Source of the DNA: Crocinitomicaceae bacterium
Lineage (GTDB): Bacteria > Bacteroidota > Bacteroidia > Flavobacteriales_D > Crocinitomicaceae
Assembly (NCBI GenBank): GCA_029249445.1
Contig: JAQWHI010000013.1
Coordinates: 124,001-188,000 of the forward strand
Direction of reading: 5' to 3'
Length of the DNA stretch: 64,000 nucleotides
Part shown: one piece after another, positions 17,296 through 25,958 of the stretch
Position numbering within the stretch: position 1 is the first letter of the stretch
Layout: each line of letters opens with the position of its first letter
Program-made: the position numbers and the translations under genes
Notes under the pieces: model-generated
Told to the model about the DNA's origin: nothing
The model's database searches: none
What the model saw: the letters and a program-made list of their open reading frames with translations, nothing else

Positions 17296-18603
17296 ATGGC
17301 ATCATTCGAAATACATGGCGGAAAGCCACTCAAAGGAGAACTTACGCCTCAAGGAGCTAAAAATGAAGCTTTACAGGTGCTTTGCGCACCATTGCTTACT
17401 TCTGAAAAAGTAACGATATCCAATATCCCTGACATTGTCGATGTCAATAAATTGATTGGTCTGCTACAAGCAATGGGTGTTAAAATTGAGAAAGTTGAGA
17501 AGGGGACCTATATTTTTCAAGCCAAAGATGTGGATTTAGAATACCTTCAAACGGAAGATTTTAAAAAAAGAGCAGGTTCCCTTCGTGGATCTGTGATGAT
17601 CGTGGGCCCATTACTTGCCCGATTTGGAGTTGGTTATTTACCAAAGCCCGGTGGAGATAAAATAGGTCGCCGTCGCTTAGATACCCATTTTGCTGGGATG
17701 ATTGCGTTAGGAGCAAAGTTCAACTACGATGCTGGAGAGCACTTTTATGCTGTTGAAGGGAAAAAACTGAAAGGAACATACATCCACATGGATGAAGCAT
17801 CAGTTACGGGTACGGCAAATATCGTCATGGCAGCAGTTATGGCGGAAGGGGAGACGACCATATACAACGCGGCGTGTGAGCCGTATTTGCAACAACTTTG
17901 TAAGATGCTGAATAGTATGGGAGCTCAAATATCAGGTATAAGTTCCAATATGCTAACAATCAAAGGGGTGAAAAAGCTCGGTGGATGTTATCATCGAATT
18001 CTTCCTGACATGATTGAGATTGGTTCATTTATTGGATTGGCTGCCATGACAAATTCTCAAATAACCATTAAGGATGTTAGTTGGGAGAATCTTGGGATTA
18101 TTCCGACGATATTCCGACGACTTGGGATCAAAATTGAGAAAAAAGGAGATGACATGTTCATACCGAAGCAAAAAAGCTATTGTATTGATACGTTTATTGA
18201 TGGCTCAATTATGACCATTGCTGATGCTCCTTGGCCTGGATTTACACCAGATTTATTATCAATAGTGCTCGTGACAGCGACTCAGGCAAAAGGATCGGTA
18301 TTGGTACATCAAAAAATGTTTGAATCCCGTTTGTTCTTTACTGATAAATTGATTGATATGGGGGCTCAGATCATTTTGTGCGATCCCCATCGAGCAACTG
18401 TGATCGGAATGAATCGAGAAAATGCCCTCAGGGGAATTCAAATGACATCCCCAGACATTCGGGCAGGTGTTTCGCTTTTAATTGCTGCGTTATCTGCAAA
18501 TGGAAAAAGTACTATTCACAATATTGAACAAATTGACCGTGGTTATCAAGATATTGATATCCGTTTGAATAATTTAGGTGCAGACATAAGAAGAATAGGA
18601 TAA
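17296..18603 (+). CDS. murA: UDP-N-acetylglucosamine 1-carboxyvinyltransferase, Asp-type active site
   Basis: First committed step of peptidoglycan synthesis: transfer of enolpyruvate from PEP to UDP-GlcNAc. The 435-residue protein starts MASFEIHGGKPLKGELTPQG, with the AKNEALQVLCAPLL loop holding the catalytic Lys-Asn pair. The active-site loop reads KPGGDKIGRRRLD: Asp121 (codon at 17656-17658) replaces the Cys that is the general acid and fosfomycin target (Cys115 in E. coli). Asp at this position is known to keep activity and to give intrinsic fosfomycin resistance in other bacteria. Other conserved parts include SVTGTANIVMAAVMA, ACEPYLQQLC and DIRAGVSLLIAAL. A TACTTTTA-like box lies about 45 nt upstream, but the promoter is uncertain. 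Confidence 0.97.
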   Translation: MASFEIHGGKPLKGELTPQGAKNEALQVLCAPLLTSEKVTISNIPDIVDVNKLIGLLQAMGVKIEKVEKGTYIFQAKDVDLEYLQTEDFKKRAGSLRGSVMIVGPLLARFGVGYLPKPGGDKIGRRRLDTHFAGMIALGAKFNYDAGEHFYAVEGKKLKGTYIHMDEASVTGTANIVMAAVMAEGETTIYNAACEPYLQQLCKMLNSMGAQISGISSNMLTIKGVKKLGGCYHRILPDMIEIGSFIGLAAMTNSQITIKDVSWENLGIIPTIFRRLGIKIEKKGDDMFIPKQKSYCIDTFIDGSIMTIADAPWPGFTPDLLSIVLVTATQAKGSVLVHQKMFESRLFFTDKLIDMGAQIILCDPHRATVIGMNRENALRGIQMTSPDIRAGVSLLIAALSANGKSTIHNIEQIDRGYQDIDIRLNNLGADIRRIG

Positions 18604-18696
18604 CTATTCCGTTTCACGACAAATCCTCGAGGCTACTTTTTTTGATTTTACTTCGTAAGCCATTGCTAGAACATTATAAGACATGAATGTCACATT

Positions 18697-18752
18697 TGTA
18701 CTGTAAACTGACACATTTTCATTATTACATAAAATAAAGGTGACAACATGTC
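18697..18752 (+). promoter_or_regulatory. Candidate heat-shock control region of grpE-dnaJ
   Basis: The segment 18697-18717 (TGTACTGTAAACTGACACATT) closely matches 34120-34142 upstream of dnaK. Around it are several TGACA/TGTCA half-sites: TGTCA at 18688-18692, TGACA at 18709-18713, TGACA at 18741-18745 and TGTC at 18749-18752. The region lies 57-120 nt before the grpE start. The similarity is seen directly; its role as operator or alternative promoter is inferred. Confidence 0.45.
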
Positions 18753-18771
18753 CTAATTCCCTTAATGGCAG

Positions 18772-18779
18772 TATCTTTG
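18772..18779 (+). promoter_or_regulatory. TATCTTTG -7-like box before grpE
   Basis: Exact TAnnTTTG match 30 nt before the grpE ATG. No TTG is found 17-23 nt upstream, so recognition may depend on other factors such as the TGACA motifs just upstream. Confidence 0.4.
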
Positions 18780-18809
18780 CGTTCTCTATTCAAGAAAATT
18801 AGAATTGAT

Positions 18810-19340
18810 ATGTCAGACGAAAAAGAGATCAAAAACGATCAGGAAGTGAAAGAGAATGAGGTGAATGAAACTAAAGATACAATAGAAGAAAATGAAGAAC
18901 CAACTGCAGAACAACGTTATGCTGAATTGAATGACAAATACATAAGGATTCATGCGGAGTTCGATAATTACAGAAAGCGCACCAATAAAGAAAAGGTAGA
19001 TATCATCAATACGGCGAATGCTGGAATGATGAAAGACCTGCTTTCGGTAATTGATGATTTTCAGAGAGCCCAAGCAAACAATGAAAATGCTGAAGAAATT
19101 GAAAGTGTAAAAGAAGGGTTCAATCTTATTTACAACAAATTCAAAACGATTTTGGAGGGAAAGGGTTTGAAAGAAATGAAAGCTGACGGCGAAGTTTTTG
19201 ATAGCGAACTGCATGAGGCAATTGCTAATATTCCTGCTCCTAAAAAGAAGGACAAGGGGAAAGTGATTGAGGCCGTTGAAAAAGGATATTATCTTAATGA
19301 CAAGGTGATTCGTTACGCAAAAGTTGTTGTTGGACAATAA
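18810..19340 (+). CDS. grpE: Nucleotide exchange factor GrpE
   Basis: Co-chaperone that releases ADP from DnaK. The start at 18810 (MSDEKEIKNDQEVKENEV) is chosen because an upstream in-frame ATG at 18765 would add an unrelated basic stretch and overlap the promoter box. The 176-residue protein has the usual very acidic, disordered N terminus (to about 40), a long helix with AEFDNYRKRTNKEK, the DLLSVIDDFQRAQ segment, and the C-terminal beta domain ending KGYYLNDKVIRYAKVVVGQ with the conserved Gly-Tyr and Ala-Lys-Val-x-Val motifs. dnaJ starts 10 nt later. The DnaK partner is at 34.3 kb. Confidence 0.95.
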   Translation: MSDEKEIKNDQEVKENEVNETKDTIEENEEPTAEQRYAELNDKYIRIHAEFDNYRKRTNKEKVDIINTANAGMMKDLLSVIDDFQRAQANNENAEEIESVKEGFNLIYNKFKTILEGKGLKEMKADGEVFDSELHEAIANIPAPKKKDKGKVIEAVEKGYYLNDKVIRYAKVVVGQ

Positions 19341-19350
19341 GTAATTGAAA

Positions 19351-20463
19351 ATGAGCGAGAAGAGAGATTATTACGAAGTATTAGGTGTTGCCAAAAGTGC
19401 TTCTGCATCGGAAATAAAAAAAGCCTATCGAAAGTTAGCTTTAAAATACCACCCTGATAAGAACGAGGGAGATGCAGATGCTGAGAACAAGTTCAAAGAG
19501 GCTGCAGAGGCTTATGAAGTGCTTAGTAATTCTGAGAAAAAGAGTCGTTATGACCAGTTTGGACATGCCGGAATGGGTGGCGGTGGATTTGGTGGAGGCA
19601 TGAATATGGACGACATATTTTCTCAATTTGGCGATATTTTTGGAGGCGCGTTTGGCGGTGGAGGCGGCTTCGGCGGCCCGAGAGGAGGAGCACGTGTTGT
19701 GAAGGGCTCGAATTTACGCGTTAAAATGAAATTGAGTCTTCAGGAGATTGCAGAAGGCGTCCAAAAGAAGATAAAGGTCAATAAACTAGTGAATGCACCT
19801 GGTGTAACTTATAAAGATTGTAGCGCATGCAATGGAACAGGACGAGTTACTCGAGTTTCTCAAACATTCTTGGGTGCAATGCAAACACAATCAACATGTA
19901 ATGTCTGTCGTGGTGCAGGAAAAATGATAGATAAGAAATCAAATGATGCTGATGCACAAGGTTTGAAGCGACAGGAAGAAGTAGTTGAAATTGAAATTCC
20001 AGCTGGAGTGGAAGAGGGCATGCAACTGAGTGTTACTGGTAAAGGAAATGCTGGACCATTTAACGGTATACCGGGAGATTTAATTGTCGTTATTGAAGAG
20101 ATAGAACATGAGGATTTACGTAGAGATGGTGAACACCTTCATTACGATGCCTATGTCAACTTTGTTGATGCTGTTATGGGACATTCAATTGAAATTCCAA
20201 CGGTTTCAGGGAAGGCCAAAATAAAGGTCGAACCAGGAACACAAAGTGGGAAGGTACTTCGATTGAAAGGTAAAGGTTTGCCTCATGTTCAGCGCTATGG
20301 ACAAGGAGATTTGTTCGTACACATCAACGTTTGGACTCCGAAAAAAGTATCGAAAGAAGAAAAAGAGATTTTAGAGAAATTGAGAGGCAGTGATAATTTT
20401 ACTCCGAGTCCGGACCATCACGATAAAGGTTTCTTTCAACGGATGAAAGATATGTTTCAGTAA
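19351..20463 (+). CDS. dnaJ: Chaperone DnaJ with reduced zinc domain
   Basis: Hsp40 co-chaperone that delivers substrates to DnaK and stimulates its ATPase. The ATG at 19351 starts [13 protein letters not shown]; an in-frame TTG at 19345 is less likely. The J domain (1-70) has the HPD motif at 34-36. A Gly/Phe-rich linker covers about 73-115. The cysteine domain has only two zinc motifs, CSACNGTG (157-164) and CNVCRGAG (183-190); the classic form has four. The two C-terminal beta domains follow ([13 protein letters not shown], then [14 protein letters not shown]). Total length is 370. It lies between grpE and a CPBP protease gene, with a 3-nt gap to the latter. Confidence 0.95.
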   Translation: MSEKRDYYEVLGVAKSASASEIKKAYRKLALKYHPDKNEGDADAENKFKEAAEAYEVLSNSEKKSRYDQFGHAGMGGGGFGGGMNMDDIFSQFGDIFGGAFGGGGGFGGPRGGARVVKGSNLRVKMKLSLQEIAEGVQKKIKVNKLVNAPGVTYKDCSACNGTGRVTRVSQTFLGAMQTQSTCNVCRGAGKMIDKKSNDADAQGLKRQEEVVEIEIPAGVEEGMQLSVTGKGNAGPFNGIPGDLIVVIEEIEHEDLRRDGEHLHYDAYVNFVDAVMGHSIEIPTVSGKAKIKVEPGTQSGKVLRLKGKGLPHVQRYGQGDLFVHINVWTPKKVSKEEKEILEKLRGSDNFTPSPDHHDKGFFQRMKDMFQ

Positions 20464-20466
20464 GCC

Positions 20467-21348
20467 ATGAGTTTTTTAAGTCAGGGAAAAGCTGCAGAAG
20501 GTCCGAGAGGCGCGTACATAATTACGTTGTGCTTAGTTATTATTTCTACATTGATCTCAGGTATAGTAGTAAATGAACTGGCAGGGCGTTACTTGGGATT
20601 TAGTCTTGGAGGTTATCCAACAGTACAAAATAGTACTGCTGTATTAGCAGTCCAGCTCTCTCCATTTCTAATAGGGTTCATGGTGATGCTTTTATCTGTT
20701 AAGTTTATACAGAAGCAACGCATCCGAACCGCATTTACTTCTCGCGCGCGTTACGATTGGAGTCGGTTCTTTTTCTCCTTTGGTTGTTGGGCCGTTTTTC
20801 TTGTTTTGCTATTAATTGTAGGAACTTTATCAGGGATGCCTATTGAATTTCAATTTGATTTGCAAACTTTTTTTCCGCTTTTGCTCGTATCAGTGCTATT
20901 AATTCCAATTCAAACTACAGCCGAAGACCTTTTGTTTCGTGGAATTCTTTTTCAAGGGCTGGGGCAGAGTTTGAAAAATGGCCTACTTGCTGTTGTTATT
21001 CTTGGAGGTGTTTTTGGTTGGCTTCATTCAGGAAATCCTGAGGTTCAGATTTTAGGAAAGGGAATACTATTTTATTACATTTTCAGTGGAATATTTCTTG
21101 GTTTAATTACCCACTTCGATGATGGACTTGAGTTGAGTATGGGATATCACGTAGCCAATAATCTATTCGGTGCATTGATACTGACCAATGATTGGCAGGC
21201 CTTTCAAACAAATGCATTGTTTATAGATCATTCTGTTCCAGAAATTGGATGGGATTTATTACTTACCCTTATTGTTATTCAACCTCTATTGCTGTTCATC
21301 TTCTCGAAAGTATACAGATGGGAAAATTTGCGAGATAAATTATTTTAG
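20467..21348 (+). CDS. CPBP family intramembrane metalloprotease (CAAX-type)
   Basis: A 293-residue inner-membrane protein with about eight hydrophobic segments. The Abi/CPBP catalytic motifs are present: TAEDLLFRGILFQGL (Glu, Asp and Arg of motif 1), FGWLHSGNP (His of motif 2) and YHVANNLFGALIL (His and Asn of motif 3). Family members cleave prenylated or membrane peptides, or act in bacteriocin immunity; the substrate here is unknown. It starts 3 nt after dnaJ and is probably co-transcribed with grpE-dnaJ, which suggests a role in membrane protein quality control (inference). Confidence 0.88.
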   Translation: MSFLSQGKAAEGPRGAYIITLCLVIISTLISGIVVNELAGRYLGFSLGGYPTVQNSTAVLAVQLSPFLIGFMVMLLSVKFIQKQRIRTAFTSRARYDWSRFFFSFGCWAVFLVLLLIVGTLSGMPIEFQFDLQTFFPLLLVSVLLIPIQTTAEDLLFRGILFQGLGQSLKNGLLAVVILGGVFGWLHSGNPEVQILGKGILFYYIFSGIFLGLITHFDDGLELSMGYHVANNLFGALILTNDWQAFQTNALFIDHSVPEIGWDLLLTLIVIQPLLLFIFSKVYRWENLRDKLF

Positions 21349-21405
21349 TGGAGAACTACAATGAATTTCTGTTGTTCGCGTTTCAAAAATTGAGAAGTTA
21401 CTTCT

Positions 21406-22452
21406 ATGAATATACTAAAACATAAATCACTGGCAGCTCAAAAGCATGAGTTGTCTGAAACCAGTCGTCAACTGGACTTGATAGATCAGAGTGGATTGGT
21501 CCGTTTTGAAAATAATTTGGGCGCTTCTGGGTTGTTTCCACTTATGCCTCTAGAATTGGACACCTTTCAGATCAATCTCGGAAAAATGTGCAATCAGGTA
21601 TGCAATCATTGTCATGTCGATGCGGGTCCAGACCGTAAAGAAATAATGACTCTTGAAACAATGGAACAGTGTCTGGATGCTTTAGATCGTACAAATTGTT
21701 CAACGGTTGATTTAACGGGAGGTGCACCGGAAATGAATCCCAATTTTCGTTGGTTTGTTGAGCAACTAACAGCGAAAGGAAAAGAAATTATTGTTCGTTG
21801 TAATTTGACAATTATCGTTGCGAACAAAAAGTACAATGACCTCCCTGAATTCTTCAAAAAACACAAAGTGCAAGTCATATCATCACTCCCTTGTTATACT
21901 GCCGATAATACAGATTCTCAGCGGGGGAATGGTGTGTTCGAACAAAGTATTCAAGCGCTCAAAATGTTAAATAAAGTTGGTTATGGAACAAATGACTCAG
22001 AGCTTATCTTAAATTTAGTTTTTAATCCATCTGGTCCTGATTTACCTGGAGATCAAATGAAATTAGAACAAGATTACAAACGAGTACTGAAGTCAGATTT
22101 TGATATTGAATTCAATAATTTATTTACCATTACGAATCTGCCCATAAGTCGTTATCTACAGTATTTGGTTGCTTCTAACAACTATGAGGCATATATGGAT
22201 AAATTAGTAAATGCATACAACCCATTAGCAGCTGAAGCTGTAATGTGTCGGAATTCGATATCAGTAGGCTGGGATGGATTTTTGTTTGATTGTGATTTCA
22301 ATCAAATGCTTGATTTGAAAGTAGCGGTGCAAGGGAAGCATATAACCAAGTTTAACCTTGAAGAGATTCAAAATAGAGAGGTTATAGTGAATCAGCATTG
22401 CTATGGTTGTACAGCTGGAGCAGGATCTAGTTGTGGAGGAGCAACAACGTAG
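21406..22452 (+). CDS. arsS: ArsS-type radical SAM protein, cysteine form
   Basis: A 348-residue radical SAM enzyme. The [4Fe-4S] motif is CNQVCNHCHVDAGP (CxxxCxxC), followed by the SAM-binding VDLTGGAPEMNP segment. The C-terminal part fits DUF3641, with CDFNQMLDL and a Cys-rich end: CYGCTAGAGSSCGGATT. This is the ArsS/arsenosugar biosynthesis family, in which some relatives carry selenocysteine near the C terminus; here that position is an ordinary Cys (TGT codon). ArsS is thought to add the 5'-deoxyadenosyl group to arsenic to make arsenosugars. The usual partner ArsM methyltransferase is not in the window. Function is inferred from family membership. Confidence 0.88.
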   Translation: MNILKHKSLAAQKHELSETSRQLDLIDQSGLVRFENNLGASGLFPLMPLELDTFQINLGKMCNQVCNHCHVDAGPDRKEIMTLETMEQCLDALDRTNCSTVDLTGGAPEMNPNFRWFVEQLTAKGKEIIVRCNLTIIVANKKYNDLPEFFKKHKVQVISSLPCYTADNTDSQRGNGVFEQSIQALKMLNKVGYGTNDSELILNLVFNPSGPDLPGDQMKLEQDYKRVLKSDFDIEFNNLFTITNLPISRYLQYLVASNNYEAYMDKLVNAYNPLAAEAVMCRNSISVGWDGFLFDCDFNQMLDLKVAVQGKHITKFNLEEIQNREVIVNQHCYGCTAGAGSSCGGATT

Positions 22453-22653
22453 TAGTAAATTCTTGTAATTCACTTAATGATATTTATTTCGCCATCGACT
22501 TACTTTTATGATGGTGGTGGCTGTTAAACATCCAGAATAAGAGGATTTACCTGATTCAGTAGAAGTTAGAAAAGTTGAAATAGATTCGAACCAGTGGTTT
22601 TTTCCTGTTACTATCGACACACTTTTTATTATATTCACGCTATTATCATTGTC

Positions 22654-23586
22654 ATGTTAGAAGTAAGAAATATATCGAAGTCATTTTACAAAAGAGAAGC
22701 ATTAAACAACGTGTCTTTTAATGTAAATCAAGGTGAGATTTTTGGATTACTCGGTCCGAATGGAGCTGGAAAATCGACAATAATTCGAATTATCAATCGA
22801 ATTGTTCAAGCGGATGAAGGATCGATACGATTAAACGGCGATTTGATGGTTGCTGGCGATTTGTCGCAAATTGGTTACTTACCTGAAGAACGTGGTCTTT
22901 ATAGAAACATGACTGTTGAGGCACAAGTTGAGTTTTTAGGCAGGTTGCGTGGATTATCGAAAGCTGATGCAAAAATAAAAAGTAATTATTGGTTCAATCG
23001 TTTTGAAATCAATGATTGGCGCAAGAAACGAATAGAAGAGCTCTCGAAAGGGATGGCTCAAAAAGTGCAATTCATCTGCTCAGTGCTTCATGAGCCCGAT
23101 CTTTTGATTTTGGATGAACCTTTCAGTGGGTTTGATCCAATCAATGTCGAATTGATTAAAAATGAGCTTATCAGAATGAAAGCAGTTGGGAAGACCATTA
23201 TCTTATCCACACACAATATGAAAAGTGTAGAAGAGATTTGTGATCGAGTTGTGCTTGTTGATGCGGCGAAAAAAGTTGCCGAAGGTTCAGTGTCTGAGTT
23301 GCAGGACGAACGTAAGACCGGATTGTATTCAGTACGCTTTAGTGGCAGCATGATTGCATTTGTAAATGCATTGTGGACTGGGTTTGAAATTGTGGATAAA
23401 GAAATTCATGGAGAAGATAAGTTTACTGTTCGAGTAAAAATGCGAAATGAAAGTTCGTTTGAAGATCTGCTGAAAGTACTATTGGGAGAAGTGAAAATTG
23501 AGGCTGCTTGGGAGGTTTTGCCATCGATGCAGGATGTATTTATTGATCTTATTAAACTTGAAAGTCAGGAGGGATATGAAAAATAG
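22654..23586 (+). CDS. ABC transporter ATP-binding protein
   Basis: Cytoplasmic ATPase of an ABC exporter. The ATG at 22654 opens MLEVRNISKSFYKREALNNV, the usual N terminus; the frame is open further upstream but without similarity. In the 310 residues: Walker A GPNGAGKST, the signature ELSKGMAQKVQF, Walker B LLILDEPFSGFDP and the H-loop STHN. The C-terminal 90 residues are a DUF4162-like extension found in NatA/drug-exporter subfamilies. It overlaps the following permease gene by 11 bp, so the two form a transporter. The substrate is unknown; similarity is to the NatA/YhaQ type. Confidence 0.92.
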   Translation: MLEVRNISKSFYKREALNNVSFNVNQGEIFGLLGPNGAGKSTIIRIINRIVQADEGSIRLNGDLMVAGDLSQIGYLPEERGLYRNMTVEAQVEFLGRLRGLSKADAKIKSNYWFNRFEINDWRKKRIEELSKGMAQKVQFICSVLHEPDLLILDEPFSGFDPINVELIKNELIRMKAVGKTIILSTHNMKSVEEICDRVVLVDAAKKVAEGSVSELQDERKTGLYSVRFSGSMIAFVNALWTGFEIVDKEIHGEDKFTVRVKMRNESSFEDLLKVLLGEVKIEAAWEVLPSMQDVFIDLIKLESQEGYEK

Positions 23587-24913
23587 TTTGTTAATCGCAG
23601 TTCGAGAATGGAAAGCAAGAGTAGGATCAAGGTCCTTTCTTTTGATGTCTGTAATTGGCCCAAGTTTGATTTTAACACTTATTTATATACTCTTCGCTTT
23701 TGGAGGTGAGGGAAAACAAAAGTGGAAAGTGTTGGTGACTGATAAGGCCGGTTTATTGGAGCACAAAATAATTACTGATGACGATAAAGCTATAAACTAT
23801 TATTTTGCCGACGACTATATCGAGATTGAGGATTTCAGAGACGGCAAGAGGTATCAGGAATTTGATGCAATGGTGGAAGTGAATGAGAAAGTCCTGTCCA
23901 ATAAAGTGGGGCATATCTTTTATCGCGAACTTCCATCCACGCGAATGCAAACGAGGGTTCAATATCAAATTGAAAGAAGAATAGAAGAGATTATGGTTGG
24001 AGAGTTTACCGATTTTTCGATCAATGATTATCTTAAAATCAAACAGGCTTTAAATCTCTCTTTTCATAATGTTTATGACCCAAGAGATGAAGCATCCGAT
24101 TTGAGCGGCTGGGTTGGCTTTTTTTATGGGACACTTATTTTTTCCTTTATCTTCCTCTTTGGAATGACCATTTTACGAAGTGTCACATATGAAAAAAGCA
24201 ATCGTATTGTGGAAGTATTACTTGCTTCTGTTTCGCCTCGACAATTAATGAGTGGTAAAATTATGGGGATTGGTTTTGCGGCAATAATTCAATTTGTTGT
24301 TTGGATAGTAGTTATTGGTTTTGGGTTGTTTTTTATGAGAGAATTGTTATTTCCAGATATGTTAGATCCGGCAAATATGAATTTTGATCAGTTTGCGATT
24401 GAAGCTTCGCAGAAATCATATGCAGATAAATATTATGCGAACTTGGAGTACAATCAATTTGTAGAGCTTGTATATGAACGCGTTAATTTTGGGGTCATTC
24501 TTCCATTTTTCGTCTTGTTTTTTATCGCCGGTTATTTATTTTACGGTGCCTTGTTTGCGGCAATTGGAGCGACCATGGGAACTGAAAGTGATGGTCAGCA
24601 ATTTGTTATTCCATTGGTATTGTTGTTGTTTTTATCACTTTATGCTGGATATTTCGCAATGAATCATCCGGAAAGTAACCTTACTTCTATTTTACAGTAT
24701 GTTCCTTTTACTAGTCCAGTTGTAGTAATGGTTAAGTTAGCCCAAGGATATGAGCCTGGACATGGGTACGAGGTGTACCTCGCACTTCTTACGCTTTTGC
24801 TAAGTGCATTTTTTGTCTTAGGGATTGCATCGCGGTTGTACAAGAATGGAATTTTACAATTTGGTCACCGTCTGCGCTTGCGACATATACTAAAATGGTT
24901 AAGAAGTACCTAG
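23576..24913 (+). CDS. ABC-2 type exporter permease
   Basis: A 445-residue inner-membrane permease. The ATG at 23576 lies inside the end of the ATPase gene (11-bp overlap) and starts MKNSLLIAVREWKARVGSRS, typical of the NatB/YhaP-type ABC-2 permeases. A first membrane segment (about 22-42) is followed by a large extracytoplasmic domain of about 140 residues, then five further membrane segments clustered at 180-420. EKSNRIVEVLLASVSPRQLMSGK is the conserved cytoplasmic loop. Works with the upstream ATPase; substrate unknown. One base separates its stop from the next gene. Confidence 0.9.
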   Translation: MKNSLLIAVREWKARVGSRSFLLMSVIGPSLILTLIYILFAFGGEGKQKWKVLVTDKAGLLEHKIITDDDKAINYYFADDYIEIEDFRDGKRYQEFDAMVEVNEKVLSNKVGHIFYRELPSTRMQTRVQYQIERRIEEIMVGEFTDFSINDYLKIKQALNLSFHNVYDPRDEASDLSGWVGFFYGTLIFSFIFLFGMTILRSVTYEKSNRIVEVLLASVSPRQLMSGKIMGIGFAAIIQFVVWIVVIGFGLFFMRELLFPDMLDPANMNFDQFAIEASQKSYADKYYANLEYNQFVELVYERVNFGVILPFFVLFFIAGYLFYGALFAAIGATMGTESDGQQFVIPLVLLLFLSLYAGYFAMNHPESNLTSILQYVPFTSPVVVMVKLAQGYEPGHGYEVYLALLTLLLSAFFVLGIASRLYKNGILQFGHRLRLRHILKWLRST

Positions 24914-24914
24914 A

Positions 24915-25820
24915 ATGAAAAAGGCAGTTATTGATCTTGGTACCAATACATTCAATTTACTTGTTGGTTCAGTTTTTGGAGACAAACTAGAAATTATTTA
25001 TTGTGAGAAAGAGGCTGTTCTTTTGGGGATGAATGGCATCAACAATGGTTCTATTGCTGAGGATGCATGGATGCGAGCAATGCAGACCTTATTTAGATTT
25101 AAAAAACGATGTGAAAAACAAAATGTCGACGAGATCATTGGTTTTGGGACATCGGCATTAAGAGGTGCGAAGAATGGTGAATTATTTGTTAAAGAAGTCT
25201 ATGAGAACATTGGAATCCGAATTCATATAATTTCTGGAAGTCAAGAGGCGCAATTGATTTATCGCGGTGTAAGATGGTTATTCGACTTTAAGCAGGCCGC
25301 TACAATTATGGATATTGGTGGCGGAAGTACCGAGTTTATTGCAGCGAATGCAGGAGGTATAGTTGAAGCTCAAAGTTTTGATATCGGCGTGTCACGTTTG
25401 TACCAGAATCTAAATAAGAGAAACAATCTTACAGCAAATGATTTTAAATTCATTAATGAATATTTAGAAGCGCGTACAGGTCGTTTTTTTGAGGAGGATA
25501 GATCAACTCTTTTAATTGGTGCATCTGGAAGTTTTGAAACATTTTATGAAATGATTTTTCAAAAAAAGTTCACTGCAGAGGAGAAGATGGTCACTCTTCC
25601 GCTCTTACCTCTTTTAGATCAGTTAAATTGGGTCATTGATTCGCGTTATGAGGATCGAATAAATCACAAATGGATCGTTCCAATGAGAAAAAAAATGATA
25701 CCGATTGCAGCGTTCAAAATAAAATGGATCATTCAAAAATTGAATGTGGATAGAGTACTTTTATCACCATATTCGCTTAAAGAAGGAGCATTTGGACTAG
25801 TTGGTGATGCAATTATTTAA
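24915..25820 (+). CDS. Ppx/GppA family phosphatase, short form
   Basis: A 301-residue member of the ASKHA fold: exopolyphosphatase or pppGpp 5'-phosphohydrolase. Motifs are IDLGTNTFNLLVG (phosphate 1 loop), FGTSALRGAKNG, SGSQEAQLIYRGV and the phosphate 2 loop MDIGGGSTEFIA with the catalytic Glu in the SQEAQ region. It lacks the C-terminal HD domain of longer Ppx proteins, so its length matches the Bacteroidota short form. It begins 1 nt after the ABC permease gene, implying one transcript. Whether polyphosphate or (p)ppGpp is the main substrate cannot be decided here. Confidence 0.9.
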   Translation: MKKAVIDLGTNTFNLLVGSVFGDKLEIIYCEKEAVLLGMNGINNGSIAEDAWMRAMQTLFRFKKRCEKQNVDEIIGFGTSALRGAKNGELFVKEVYENIGIRIHIISGSQEAQLIYRGVRWLFDFKQAATIMDIGGGSTEFIAANAGGIVEAQSFDIGVSRLYQNLNKRNNLTANDFKFINEYLEARTGRFFEEDRSTLLIGASGSFETFYEMIFQKKFTAEEKMVTLPLLPLLDQLNWVIDSRYEDRINHKWIVPMRKKMIPIAAFKIKWIIQKLNVDRVLLSPYSLKEGAFGLVGDAII

Positions 25821-25958
25821 TGGTTTATTTATTTCAAAAGTGATTTTTCTTAGAGCAGAATATTGCCAAGAATAGAGATTTTCAGATGATTACATACTTA
25901 AAGTGCTTTCCTATGAAAATAAACACGTTTTTCTTACATTTAACCAAATGTTTAGGGC

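Noticed and set aside
18813-19337. Long open frame on the minus strand opposite grpE
   Set aside because: It mirrors grpE exactly, is hydrophobic and Phe/Ile-rich as expected for the complement of an acidic gene, and has no signals of its own.
22575-22595. GATTCGAACC, similar to the complement of a tRNA T-loop
   Set aside because: The flanking bases cannot form a T-stem, and no acceptor or anticodon arm is nearby.
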